From the NCBI RefSeq assembly GCF_900104095.1, contig NZ_FNJO01000009.1, positions 124,001 through 188,000 on the forward strand: DNA of 64,000 nt. Reading direction: 5' to 3'. The stretch comes from Ralstonia sp. 25mfcol4.1. Lineage in GTDB: Bacteria; Pseudomonadota; Gammaproteobacteria; Burkholderiales; Burkholderiaceae. The position numbers and the translations under genes are program-made. Under the pieces are notes generated by a model. That model ran no database searches. It saw only the letters and a list, made by a program, of their open reading frames with translations, and had not been told where the DNA came from. Below are positions 37,745 through 47,200 of this stretch, one piece after another. Position 1 is the stretch's first letter; each line of letters opens with the position of its first letter.

Positions 37745-38458
37745 ATGGTCAGACGTACCAAGGAAGAAGCACTCGAGACGCGCAACCGGATTCTGGATGC
37801 GGCGGAGGCCGTGTTCCACGCCCGTGGTGTGGCACGCCCGTCGCTGGCGGACATCGCCGAAGCGGCCGGTGTCACGCGCGGCGCGATCTACTGGCACTTC
37901 AAGAACAAGAGCGACGTGTTCGCCGCCATGGCGGACCGCGTGAACCTGCCCGTGGAAGCGTTGTGCGCGCCCGAGCGGCTGGCGCTACAGGAAGATCCGC
38001 TCGGCGGCATTCGCGACATCTGCGCCTTCGTGTTCCGTCAGACCGTCACCAATCCGCAGTGGCGCCGCGTCTTCGAGATCATTTTCCACAAGTGCGAGAT
38101 GGTGGAGGACAACGGCGCCATCTTCGAACGCCAGCGCGCGTCGCACCAGGACGGCACGGTCAAGATGCGCGAGCATCTGCGCCTGGCCATGGAGCGCGGC
38201 CAGTTGCCGGCAGACCTGGATCTCGACCTGGCCGTGATGGCCTTCCACGCCGCGATCGGCGGCGTGCTGGCCCACTGGCTGTTCTCCCCGACCGATTTCG
38301 ACCTGAACCGCGAGGCCGAGCGTCTGGCGGACACCTTCATCGATACGCTGCGCCTGTCCCCGGCCTTGCGCGTCGGCTACGTGCCGCGCCCGATGGCGCC
38401 CCTGGACGAGGAAATGGCGACGCTGTGCGAGCGCCAGCCGCCGGTCGTCGCCGAATAG
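37745..38458 (+). CDS. TetR family repressor of the RND pump (AcrR-like)
   Basis: A 237-residue TetR-type repressor. The DNA-binding region VRRTKEEALETRNRILDAAEAVFHARGVARPSLADIAEAAGVTRGAIYWHFKNKSDVFAAM matches the AcrR/TtgR/MexR-associated group almost word for word. The ligand domain has LFSPTDFDL near the end. ATG 37745 lies after AGAGGAAA; the open frame upstream to 37616 overlaps the operator and is not used. It is divergent from the adaptor gene, the standard arrangement, and the inverted repeat at 37510-37533 fits. It would release on binding a pump substrate. Confidence 0.93.
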   Translation: MVRRTKEEALETRNRILDAAEAVFHARGVARPSLADIAEAAGVTRGAIYWHFKNKSDVFAAMADRVNLPVEALCAPERLALQEDPLGGIRDICAFVFRQTVTNPQWRRVFEIIFHKCEMVEDNGAIFERQRASHQDGTVKMREHLRLAMERGQLPADLDLDLAVMAFHAAIGGVLAHWLFSPTDFDLNREAERLADTFIDTLRLSPALRVGYVPRPMAPLDEEMATLCERQPPVVAE

Positions 38459-38512
38459 CATCGGGCGCCGGCTTCAGCCCTGGCGCCATGCCCCCGGCCC
38501 ACCCAGCCCGAC

Positions 38513-39676
38513 TCAACCCTTGAGCGCCTCGCGCCAGCGCGCGAGGAAGGCCTTCTTGCGCAGGGCATCCTGCGCAGCGAGCAGGCCCGGCCCCACGCTG
38601 ATCGGCTTGAGCGCGTAGCCCAGCCGCTCTGCCAGGGCATTGGCCGTATGCGCGCTGTCGGTATCGGTGCGGATGGTATAGAGCTGCGACGTGGACTGCC
38701 CCAGCAACGCCTGCCCTGCGCGCGACAGCAGGTAATCGAGCCATAGCCGGGCGGCATTGGGCCGCGGCGCCCGGCGCGCGATAAATGCCACGCGCGACAT
38801 CACCAGCGTGTAGTCGCGCGGCGCAATCACGCCGATACCTGCGCCGCGCTCCATCAGCGACAGCGCGTACGACCCCAGCAGGTTGTAGCCGAGCACCAGG
38901 TCTCCACTGGCGATGCGCTCGACCATGTCGGCCGTCGATGCCGACAGCTGCACCTGGGCACGCCCCAGCGCCTGCGCCAGATACCAGAATTCGCTGCCCA
39001 TGCGGGCGTCCTGCTGCGCCAGCAGGTAGCCCACTCCCGAACGCTCCACGTCGTACGTCACCACCTTGCCGCGCCACTGGGGCGCGTGTTCCTGCAGCAG
39101 GCGCGCCAGGCCGCTGCGGCTGCCCGGCACATGCGCCGACGCGAAATGCTTGCGGTTGTAGACGATGACGGCCGGCTCGAACGTCGTGCCCCAGGCTTCG
39201 TCGCGCCACACCGCCCAGCTGGGCAGACCGGCGCGCTCGGGCGAGTCGTAGCGTTGCGCATGGCCGTCGTTGACCAGCTTGATCTGCAGGTCCATGGCCG
39301 TGCTCCAGAGCACGTCGGCGTAGGCGGCGTCGCGGCCGGGCGCCGCCGGGCCCATGCTGGCGCTCTCGGCCAGGAATCGCTCATGCAGTTCGAGCGTGTT
39401 GAGATCCTGGTAGCGCACGCGCACGCCGGGATAACGCGCCTCGAACCCCTGGATCAGCGGCTGCACCACTTCCAGGTCGGTGGATGCGTAGACCGTGACG
39501 CCGCCCTCGCGCTGAGCGCGGGCGATGACGTCGGCATAGTCGCCCGGATATCCATCCGGCACACGCGGGCCGGGCTGCGCCAGCACCGGCAGCCCCACGG
39601 CCATGGCACCACCGGCCAGCAGCAACTGGCGACGCGTGAAGCAGGACGGTTCCGTAGGCGAGGGCGGGGGCGGCAC
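38513..39676 (-). CDS. ABC-type periplasmic substrate-binding protein (family 1, Fe3+-like)
   Basis: About 387 residues. A Tat-like signal is visible, TRRQLLLAGGAMAVGLPVLAQ, followed by a mature solute-binding protein: DVIARAQREGGVTVYASTDLEVVQPLIQGFEARYPGVRVRYQD, the AfuA/FbpA-like fold. The start is uncertain; I use GTG at 39676, since upstream in-frame residues overlap the promoter and the neighbouring regulator gene. No permease or ATPase is encoded nearby. It is divergent from a TctDE-type two-component pair, so it may be a ligand-sensing partner of the kinase rather than a transporter part (compare PgtC with PgtB). That is inference. Confidence 0.78.
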   Translation of the reverse strand: MPPPPSPTEPSCFTRRQLLLAGGAMAVGLPVLAQPGPRVPDGYPGDYADVIARAQREGGVTVYASTDLEVVQPLIQGFEARYPGVRVRYQDLNTLELHERFLAESASMGPAAPGRDAAYADVLWSTAMDLQIKLVNDGHAQRYDSPERAGLPSWAVWRDEAWGTTFEPAVIVYNRKHFASAHVPGSRSGLARLLQEHAPQWRGKVVTYDVERSGVGYLLAQQDARMGSEFWYLAQALGRAQVQLSASTADMVERIASGDLVLGYNLLGSYALSLMERGAGIGVIAPRDYTLVMSRVAFIARRAPRPNAARLWLDYLLSRAGQALLGQSTSQLYTIRTDTDSAHTANALAERLGYALKPISVGPGLLAAQDALRKKAFLARWREALKG

Positions 39677-39824
39677 GGGCAGCGGAGAAGACAGGACGAT
39701 GGTGTGCGGACGTGGGTGAGGCAGCCAGCAGACACCTGCGGGCAGGGCGGGGGTATTATAGGCGCCCGCGGCACGCAGGGGCGGCCCGCGAGACACGACA
39801 AAGAGCGGGCAGAGGAGGTCCGGC

Positions 39825-40517
39825 ATGCGCATCCTGCTGGTGGAAGACGAAGTGGAACTGGCCCGCTGGGTGGCACGTGCGCTGGAGCAGGGCGGCTTCG
39901 TCATCGAGCACGTCGCCGATGGCCTGCAGGCCGAAGCGCGGCTGATGGCCGAGGAGTACGACGCCGTGGTGCTGGACCTGCGCCTGCCCGGCAAGGACGG
40001 CCTGGCCGTGCTCAAATCCATGCGCGGCCGCGACGATCGCACCCCGGTGCTGATCCTGACCGCCCAGGACACGCTCGACGAACGCGTGCGCGGCCTGAAC
40101 CTGGGTGCCGACGACTACCTGCCCAAGCCGTTCGCCATCGCCGAACTCGAAGCCCGCATCCTTGCCCTGATCCGCCGCAGCCGCGGCCGCGCGCATCCGC
40201 GCCTGCAATGCGGCACGCTGGTGTTCGACGGCGAGACCCGCAGCTTTACGCTGGGCGGCGCACCGCTGTCGCTGACCCCGCGCGAATCCACCCTGCTCGG
40301 CGCCCTGCTGGCGCGCAGCGGCCAGCCGCTGACCAAGGCGCAACTGCTGGACAAGGTGTTCTCGCTCGATGCCGACGTGAGCCCCGACGCCATCGAAGTG
40401 CTGGTCTACCGCCTGCGCAAGAAGCTGACCGGCCACGGTGTCACCATCGTCACGCTGCGCGGGTTCGGCTACCTGCTGGAACCCGAAGCCACGGAACCGC
40501 CCAGGGCCGGGGCCTGA
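39825..40517 (+). CDS. OmpR/PhoB family response regulator, TctD-like
   Basis: A 230-residue response regulator. The receiver domain begins MRILLVEDEVELARWVARAL, with the phospho-acceptor Asp51 in VLDLRLPGKDG and Lys in DDYLPKPFAIAELEAR. The C-terminal winged helix (TLVFDGETRSFTLGGAPLSLTPRESTLLGALL, ... VEVLVYRLRKKL) binds DNA. It overlaps no gene but its stop lies one base before the kinase start, so both are co-translated. Similarity to TctD is strongest in the layout and in pairing with a TctE-like kinase. A GAGGAGG-type ribosome-binding site lies just upstream. Confidence 0.92.
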   Translation: MRILLVEDEVELARWVARALEQGGFVIEHVADGLQAEARLMAEEYDAVVLDLRLPGKDGLAVLKSMRGRDDRTPVLILTAQDTLDERVRGLNLGADDYLPKPFAIAELEARILALIRRSRGRAHPRLQCGTLVFDGETRSFTLGGAPLSLTPRESTLLGALLARSGQPLTKAQLLDKVFSLDADVSPDAIEVLVYRLRKKLTGHGVTIVTLRGFGYLLEPEATEPPRAGA

Positions 40518-40518
40518 C

Positions 40519-41997
40519 ATGTGGCGCCGCCACCTGCGCCAGCGCGCACGCCTGCCGGTGCGGCTGTGGCTGCGAGGCAGCCTGCGTCGCCAGTTGCTGA
40601 TCCTGCTGGTGCCGGCGCTGGCGCTGATGATGGCCGTCGACACCTGGTTCACCTACGGCACCCTGCGCGATGCCGCCAATACGGCCTACGACCGCTCGCT
40701 GTACGGATCGATCCGCACCATCGACAACGCCATCGGCATGGCTGGCGAAAGCGTGCAGCTGACGCTGCCCGACGCGGCGATGGAGATGTTCGAGACGGCC
40801 GCGCAGACCCATGTGTTCTATCGCGTGTCGATGGAGCGCGGCGGCGGCATCGAGACCGTGACCGGCTACGACGACCTGCCGCTGCCCAAGGGGCCGCTCG
40901 TCAACAACGTGCCGCGCTTCAACGACGCCATCTACCACGGCGATCCGGTGCGCGTCGCCACGATGGCGCGGCCCATCTACCGGCCCGACGCCAACATGCG
41001 CGTCATCATCCAGGTGGCCGAAACCGCAGAGCCGCGCGCCGCCCTGATCGGCAACGTCTGGCGCAGCGCACTGCTGCGCGATATCGCGCTGATCGTGCTG
41101 TCGGCCGTGATCCTGGTCGGGGGCATCACCTACGTGCTCAAGCCGCTGCAGCGGGTACGCGACGACGTCCGCGCCCGCTCGCCCGACGATCTGGCGCCGC
41201 TGGCTTTCGACGTGGTGCCCGTGGAGGTGCGGCCGCTGGTCGACGCGGTCAACCTGCACGTATCGCGCTCGGAGGCCATGGCGCAATCGCAGGCGCAGTT
41301 CATTGCCGACGCGGCGCACCAGTTGCGCACGCCGCTGGCCATTCTCAAGACCCAGGCCGAATTCGCGCAGCGGCAGTTGCAGATGCGGCAGGACGAGCCG
41401 GCCCGCGAAGCTGCCGCCGAAGCCGTCGGCGGCATCGTCACGCAGCTGGAACAGGCGGCGCGCCTGACCAACCAGCTGCTGGCCCTGGCCCGCGTGCGGC
41501 AGCCGGGACGCGATGGCGCCACGCAGGACGACGAGGCCGGTGTCATCGACGCCGTCACGGTGGCCGAACACGTCGCGCTGGACTACCTGCCGCTGGCGCG
41601 CGGCAAGCAGCAGGATTTTGGATGGGAGCGGCCTGCCGGCCTGACGCTGCCGGTACGTGCGGACGCCGCCCTGCTGCGCGAGGCGCTGGCCAACCTGGTA
41701 CACAACGCGATCCAGTACTCGGGGCGCGGCAGCCGCATCACGCTATCCGCCGCCCACCGCGACGGCCGCGCGCTGCTGGTGGTCGAGGACGATGGCCCCG
41801 GCATTCCGGAGAGCGAGCGCGAAAAGGTGTTTGCGCGCTTTTACCGGCGCGTGGAAAACACCGAGCCCGGATCGGGTCTCGGGCTGGCGATCACCCGCGA
41901 GATGGCAGCGAGGTTCGGCGGCAAGGTGACGTTGCGCGATGCCACGCAGGGCAGGGGATTGCGCGCAGAGCTGAGTTTCGCGCTGGCGGACGCTTAG
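40519..41997 (+). CDS. Sensor histidine kinase, TctE-like
   Basis: A 492-residue membrane histidine kinase. Membrane helix 1 (about 24-46, LRRQLLILLVPALALMMAVDTWF), a ~140-residue periplasmic 2CSK_N-type domain containing YDRSLYGSIRTIDNAI, and membrane helix 2 (about 188-208) precede the core. The H box ADAAHQLRTPLAILK places the phospho-His at 267. N box ALANLVHNAIQYS, D box DDGPGIP and G box GSGLGLAI are intact. TctE-type kinases sense tricarboxylates or other small carboxylates. It pairs with the preceding regulator and probably controls the divergent binding-protein gene. Confidence 0.93.
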   Translation: MWRRHLRQRARLPVRLWLRGSLRRQLLILLVPALALMMAVDTWFTYGTLRDAANTAYDRSLYGSIRTIDNAIGMAGESVQLTLPDAAMEMFETAAQTHVFYRVSMERGGGIETVTGYDDLPLPKGPLVNNVPRFNDAIYHGDPVRVATMARPIYRPDANMRVIIQVAETAEPRAALIGNVWRSALLRDIALIVLSAVILVGGITYVLKPLQRVRDDVRARSPDDLAPLAFDVVPVEVRPLVDAVNLHVSRSEAMAQSQAQFIADAAHQLRTPLAILKTQAEFAQRQLQMRQDEPAREAAAEAVGGIVTQLEQAARLTNQLLALARVRQPGRDGATQDDEAGVIDAVTVAEHVALDYLPLARGKQQDFGWERPAGLTLPVRADAALLREALANLVHNAIQYSGRGSRITLSAAHRDGRALLVVEDDGPGIPESEREKVFARFYRRVENTEPGSGLGLAITREMAARFGGKVTLRDATQGRGLRAELSFALADA

Positions 41998-42002
41998 CGT
42001 GT

Positions 42003-42137
42003 TTTGGCTCCCCGCTCCCATGGAATGGGAGGGGGTCGTGGGAGAGGGCATCGAGGCTCTGCTTGCTGACCCGTCGCATCCAGAGCGGCTCGGTCCTCTC
42101 CCCCTGCCCCTGTCCCGCTCGCGGGAGAGGGGAGCGA
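42003..42137. repeat. GC-rich inverted-repeat element between convergent genes
   Basis: This gap contains CTCCCAT-GGA-ATGGGAG (42015-42031), a run of CCTCTCC/CCCCTGCCCC, then TCCCGC-TC-GCGGGA (42113-42126) followed by GAGGGGAG. The outer purine/pyrimidine blocks can pair with each other, giving a long hairpin. It resembles the REP-like intergenic repeats of Ralstonia-group genomes and may terminate both flanking transcripts. Copies elsewhere in this window were not found. Confidence 0.5.
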
Positions 42138-42150
42138 TGCAGGCAGGCGA

Positions 42151-43017
42151 TCACTGTTTCATCGGCTTGCCCATCATCGCACCCTTGCATGGGTCGTCGC
42201 GCTCCTTCGCCGGTACGCGCACCACGACGTCGAAGCCCTGGTCGGGCGAATCGGACTCGATATACCCGACGCTGAGCACCCGCGAACCGTCTTCGTGCAG
42301 CCAGCGCGGCACGCCGATGTCGCGCCGCACGTGGCCGTTGCCGGCAATCAGCACCGCACCACGGCTGGCGTATGGCCGCAGCGCCTGCGCCATCACGGCG
42401 TCGCGGGCGGCCTGCGCGTTAAGCATGCCCGGCAGCATGGCCTGCGGAAAATGGCCGCAGTGGCCGGCGTCGAGCGCGGCGGTCTGTGCCGTCACGATGT
42501 CGGCCGGCAACGCCCCATCGAGGCCCAGCGCCGCCTGCTGGTCCCGGGCGAAGACATCGCCATAGCCACCGCGCACGATCTTTGCCGCATCGGCCCGCGA
42601 CAGGTTGGCCGCGCGCAGCGGCAGGTTGTACTGCAGCGCCAGCGCCACCACCGGCTTGTACAGCGCCCAGTCCCATCCGCTCTTGCTGCCGGCCGCCTGT
42701 TCGATCAGGTAGTCCGCATCGTGCGGCCGCTCAAGCCGTGCGCGATCGATATCAGGCTGGCGCTCGCGGTCGAACTGTTCCATCGCGATGGCCGGGCGCC
42801 AGCCCGCTTCCACGGCACGGGTCAGCGCGGCCAGGCGTTGCTGCTGGGCGGTCGCGTTGTCGTGGACTTCGCCCAGCAGCACGTATGACGTGGCAGGGAA
42901 CTTCAAACTGATCGCGGCCGGCGTTGCATGGGGCGGCGGGGTTGCGATCGATGCGCAGCCGGCGGCAAGGGCCACGGCCACCGCCATCGCAAGCAGGGCA
43001 AAGGGGGTGCGCATCAT
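42151..43017 (-). CDS. ChaN family (heme-binding) lipoprotein
   Basis: A 288-residue lipoprotein with a signal ending in the lipobox ALAAGC. The ChaN pattern is visible: YVLLGEVHDNATAQQQRLAALTRAVEAG, AMEQFDRERQPDID and later GAVLIAGNGHVRRDIGVPRWL. ChaN from Campylobacter binds stacked hemes and is linked to iron uptake. The pair of His usual after GExHDN is replaced by QQQ here, so heme coordination may differ. It starts at 43017 or 43014 (ATGATG), overlapping the DUF2149 stop, and is the last gene of a three-gene operon with a TolR/DUF2149-like and a MotA/TolQ protein. A role in envelope heme or tetrapyrrole handling is inferred. Confidence 0.8.
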   Translation of the reverse strand: MMRTPFALLAMAVAVALAAGCASIATPPPHATPAAISLKFPATSYVLLGEVHDNATAQQQRLAALTRAVEAGWRPAIAMEQFDRERQPDIDRARLERPHDADYLIEQAAGSKSGWDWALYKPVVALALQYNLPLRAANLSRADAAKIVRGGYGDVFARDQQAALGLDGALPADIVTAQTAALDAGHCGHFPQAMLPGMLNAQAARDAVMAQALRPYASRGAVLIAGNGHVRRDIGVPRWLHEDGSRVLSVGYIESDSPDQGFDVVVRVPAKERDDPCKGAMMGKPMKQ

Positions 43018-43376
43018 GGCCGGGCGGGCTCCGGTTGCGTTTGTGCCTGCGTGCCGCCGCTCGCCGCCGGCGTTTCGGGTACGTAGACCATCGATCCATC
43101 CTTCATGCGATAGGCCACGCCAGCCTTGATGCCGTCGCCGGACCCCACCTGGCCGCTGGCCTGGTAGCGCACGATCTTCTCGCCCTGGCGCGACACGATT
43201 TCCATATTCGGCTTGCCCGGGTTGGAGATGATCGTCACGTCCTGGTGCTTGAACGGATTGAGCGGGTTCTGGGCGATGGTCACCAGCAGGGCGGCGATCA
43301 CCACCAGAAACACGTCGATCAGGTTGACGACCGACAGGATCGGATCGTCGGCCTCGCTCTCCTCCAGGAACTTCAT
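43014..43376 (-). CDS. DUF2149 family protein, TolR/ExbD-like partner
   Basis: A 120-residue protein with a single N-terminal membrane helix (NLIDVFLVVIAALLVTIAQN) preceded by an acidic stretch SEADDPILSVV, the DUF2149 hallmark. The layout matches ExbD/TolR: short cytoplasmic part, one helix with an Asp near its start (VNLIDVF), and a periplasmic domain (PNMEIVSRQGEKIVRYQ). I start at MKFLEES (43376), which overlaps the MotA/TolQ stop as ATGA. DUF2149 genes are typically paired with MotA/TolQ/ExbB genes and cobaltochelatase-like CobN genes; no cobN is present here. It probably forms the second subunit of a proton-driven energising complex. Confidence 0.82.
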   Translation of the reverse strand: MKFLEESEADDPILSVVNLIDVFLVVIAALLVTIAQNPLNPFKHQDVTIISNPGKPNMEIVSRQGEKIVRYQASGQVGSGDGIKAGVAYRMKDGSMVYVPETPAASGGTQAQTQPEPARP

Positions 43377-43888
43377 GCCTCGGACTCCCATTGCGGGCGC
43401 GACTGGCCCAGCCAGACCAGTTCCTCGGCCAGCCAGCGCCGGCGCACGTTGACCACCCAGAACGTGATACTCGCCGCGATCAGCGCCAGGATCACGGCCG
43501 AGAACGCGATGGTCAGGTTTTCGCCCACATTGGCCAGGTTGCCGCCGGACAGGCTCTTGAGCGCCGGCCCCATCGGGATCATCGTCGCCACCAGGCCCAG
43601 CATCGGTGCCACCCGCGTCGCAATGCGCGGGCGCTCCAGCAGCTTGTGCGCCGTGACGTCGAGCGCGTCAGGGTGGCTGACCTTGTGCCGGCGCGCCCAG
43701 GCGACCAGCGGATAGCCGCGTCCCGAGCTGACGGGATGGCGGCTGCGCAGCCAGGCCTGCATCGCAAAATCGCCAAGCGCCCAGAAAGCGTAGAGAAACA
43801 GCAGCCCGATCAGCGCCAGCGTCGGGTACAGGAATAGCTGGCCGACGTCGTACATCAGGGTTTCAAGGAAGGTAGGTGTCATGGTCAA
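43373..43888 (-). CDS. MotA/TolQ/ExbB proton channel family protein
   Basis: A 171-residue inner-membrane protein with three predicted helices. The N-terminal helix is LFLYPTLALIGLLFLYAFWALGDF, and the diagnostic channel region is RVAPMLGLVATMIPMGPALKSLSGGNLANVGENLTIAFSAVILALIAASITFWVV. Length is short for ExbB/TolQ (about 220-240) and typical for the DUF2149-linked subgroup. It leads the operon with DUF2149 and ChaN, with overlapping stops and starts. Such complexes use proton flow to drive an outer-membrane receptor or envelope motion. The receptor here is unknown. Confidence 0.85.
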   Translation of the reverse strand: MTMTPTFLETLMYDVGQLFLYPTLALIGLLFLYAFWALGDFAMQAWLRSRHPVSSGRGYPLVAWARRHKVSHPDALDVTAHKLLERPRIATRVAPMLGLVATMIPMGPALKSLSGGNLANVGENLTIAFSAVILALIAASITFWVVNVRRRWLAEELVWLGQSRPQWESEA

Positions 43889-44231
43889 GCGGGGTTACAA
43901 ATATCCATGCAACGAATAATCACGATCTGATCGTTCATCATTCTTTAAATAGATCGTCTGGCGCATTTCCTGGCCCGGCTCGCCGCCGGCTGTTCAGGGG
44001 CCAACGCAAGGCCCCGGCCAGCGAAGATAGCACCGGCGCGATGGCTGTGGCAGGTGACGTGCGGGACCTGTTTTCGGAGAAGAGTCGGAGGAGAGCTGGT
44101 ACGGCGGGAATCGGACGACCGTGGTCACGCGGCGAAGTGACGAACCAGCCGTGTCACGCGACAGCGGATAGCATCCACCCGAACAGGCGCCCCGTCCCGC
44201 ACGCGGGAAGGGGACGCCCTCGCGGTGTCAG
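43889..44231. promoter_or_regulatory. Intergenic region with a dyad near the MotA/TolQ operon promoter
   Basis: This 343-bp gap separates the MotA/TolQ operon from the RND permease. Near the former it is AT-rich and contains ACGATC-T-GATCGT (43922-43934), extended to a looser dyad from GAATAATC to CATCATTC (about 43914-43942). This could be a metal- or heme-responsive operator, though it does not clearly match the Fur consensus. The remainder (44000-44231) is GC-rich, and no gene is supported. Confidence 0.45.
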
Positions 44232-47200
44232 TCAGTGTGCAACCGCCTCGGGCTGCTTGGCTTCCAGCGGATTGCCTTCGGCGTCGATCTGCAGCGGGCC
44301 GGTTCCCGAATAGCGGTCCAGCGCCAGGTAGATCACCGGCGTGATGAACAGCGTGATGACCTGCGAGAACAGCAGGCCGCCCACCACGGCCAGGCCCAGC
44401 GGCTGGCGCAGTTCGGCGCCGGCACCCAGGCCCAGGGCCAGCGGCAGGGCGCCCATCACGGCGGCGAACGTGGTCATCATGATCGGGCGGAACCGCAGCA
44501 GGCACGCCTGGCGGATCGCCTTGCTCGGCGCCATCCCCTGTTCACGCTGGGCGGCCAGCGCGAAGTCGATCATCATGATCGCGTTCTTCTTGACGATGCC
44601 GATCAGCATCAGCACGCCGATTGTTGCAATCAGCGACAGTTCGACGTTGAAGATGAACAGCGTCAGCAATGCGCCGATGGCCGCCGACGGCAAGCCGGCC
44701 AGGATGGTCAGCGGATGGATGTAGCTCTCGTAGAGCACGCCCAGCAGCGTGTAGATGACCGCGATGGCCGCCACCAGCAGCACCACCTGCGTGGCCTGCG
44801 ACGACTGGAACACGGCTGCGTCGCCACCCCAGCTGGTGAAGATCGACGACGGCATGTCGATTTCGCGGCTGAAGCGGTCGATCAGCTTCGAGGCATCGCC
44901 CAGCGCCGCGCCCGGGGCCAGGTTGAACGACACGGTCACCGAAGGCAGCTGGCCCTGGTGGTTGACCGCGATCGGGCCCACCCGGCGCTCGGTCGTGGCA
45001 AACGCCGACACGGGCACCATCTGCCCGGTCTTGCTGCGCACGTAGAGCTTGGAGAACGCGGTCTCGTCCACACGATCGACATCGGCGGCGGTGAGGATCA
45101 CGTAGTAGTTGTCGATCGGCGTATAGATCGTCGACACCTGGCGTTCGCCGAAGGCCGTGTACAGCGCCGCGCGTACGTCCTGCATCTGCACGCCCATCGC
45201 GTTGGCCTTGTCACGGTCGATGGTCAGCTGGGCCTCCAGGCCCGACTGCTGCGAATCGCTGGTCACGTCGCGGAACACCGGCTCGGCGCGCATCTTCGCC
45301 ATCAGCTTGTCGCTGTACTCCTGCAGCTGGCTCGGCTTCACGCTCTGCAGCGTGTACTGGTACCGGCTCTTGCTCTGGCGGCCGCCCAGGCGCAGGTTCT
45401 GCACCGGCGAGAAGTACACCTGCAGGCCCGGCACGCCCGACACATCCTTGCGCAGCGATTCCACCACCTGCGGCATCTTCGGGCGCTCGCCCAGCGGCTT
45501 CAGCTCCACGAACATGCGGCCCGTGTTGATGGCCGGAGACGGGCCGCCGCCAATCGACGCCACCACGCTCTTCACCGCCGGGTTGGCCCGGATGCGCTCG
45601 GCCGCATCGCGCAGGCGATCGGACATGGCCTCGAACGAAATATCCTGCGGGCCCTCGGCGTTGACCTGGATCTGGCCAATGTCTTCCTCGGGGAAGAAAC
45701 CCTTGGGGATCTTCACGAACAGCACCGCGGTCAGCACGAACGTCAAACCCGCCGCCGCCAGCACTACGCGCCGGTGCGCCAGGCACCAGTCCAGGCCATG
45801 CGCATACCTGTGCAGCGTCCACTCGAACAGGTCTTCGAACCACTGCGTGGCGCGCAGGCCGATGGTCTGCTTCTGCTGCACGGGATGCACGGGTGCGCCG
45901 GGCGCGTGATCCCCATACGTGTGTTGCGATTCGTCCACCGGCACGTTCTCGGCCGACAGGAAGCGCGCGCACAGCATCGGAATCAGCGTCAGCGACACCA
46001 GCGCCGACACCAGGATCGACAGCGACACCACCGCGGCGAATTCGTGGAACAGCAGGCCGATCACACCCGGCATGAAGAAGATCGGGATGAACACCGCCAC
46101 CAGCGAGATCGAGATCGACAGGATGGTGAACCCCATCTCGCGTGACCCCACCAGCGCCGCCTTCAGCGGCGGCACGCCTTCCTCGATGTGGCGCACGATG
46201 TTCTCGAGCATCACGATGGCGTCATCCACCACCAGGCCCACGGCCAGCGTGATGGCCAGCAGCGACACGTTGTCCAGGCTGTAGCCGAACGCCTTCATCA
46301 GCGCCACGGTGCCGATCAGCGAAATCGGCAGCGACACCGTGGGGATCAGCGTGGCGGCCGCGCGGCGCAGGAACAGGAAGATCACCATCACCACCAGCGC
46401 CACGGTCAGCGCCAGCGTGAACTGCACGTCGTGGATCGACTCGCGGATCGAGTTCGAGCGGTCGTTCACAACGCTCACATTGACCGACCCCGGCATCTGC
46501 TGCACCAGGCGCGGCAGCGCGCCCTTGATGGCATCGACCACGGCCACGGTGTTGGCGTCGGGCTGGCGCAGCACGGCCAGCACGATCGACCGCTCGTTGT
46601 TGAGCCAGCTGCCGGTCTTGATCGTCTCGACGCTGTCTTCCACGTCGGCCACGTCGGACAGCCGCACCACGGCGCCGCTGGGCTGGCTGGCCACGATGAT
46701 GTTGCGGAACGCGTCGGCGCTGGTCATCTGACGGTTGGCCTGGATGGTCAGCGTCTGGCGCGCGCCGTCCAGCGTGCCCACCGGCGTGTTCGCGTTGGCG
46801 CGATTGAGTGCGGTGGCCAGCTCGTCGAGCGTCATGCCGCGGGCAGCCAGCGCGTCGGGGTGGGCGCGCACGCGCACCGAGAACCGCTTCTGGCCGAAGA
46901 TCTGCACCTGCGCCACGCCGGGCAGCGTGGCCAGCGTGGGCGAGATCAGGTTGTCGCCAAACGCGTTCAGTTCGCCCAGGCTCATCGACGGCGAGTTGAT
47001 CGCCAGCAGGATCACCGGCGCATCGGCCGGGTTCACCTTGCGGTACGACGGCGGCACCGTCATCTCGATCGGCAGCGACCGCTGCGCGCGGAACAGCGCG
47101 GCCTGCACGTCCACGGCCGCGTCGTCGATATTGCGGTCGCTGTTGAATTCGATCGTGATGCTCGAATTGCCAAGCGTGTTCGACGAACTGATCACCGTCA

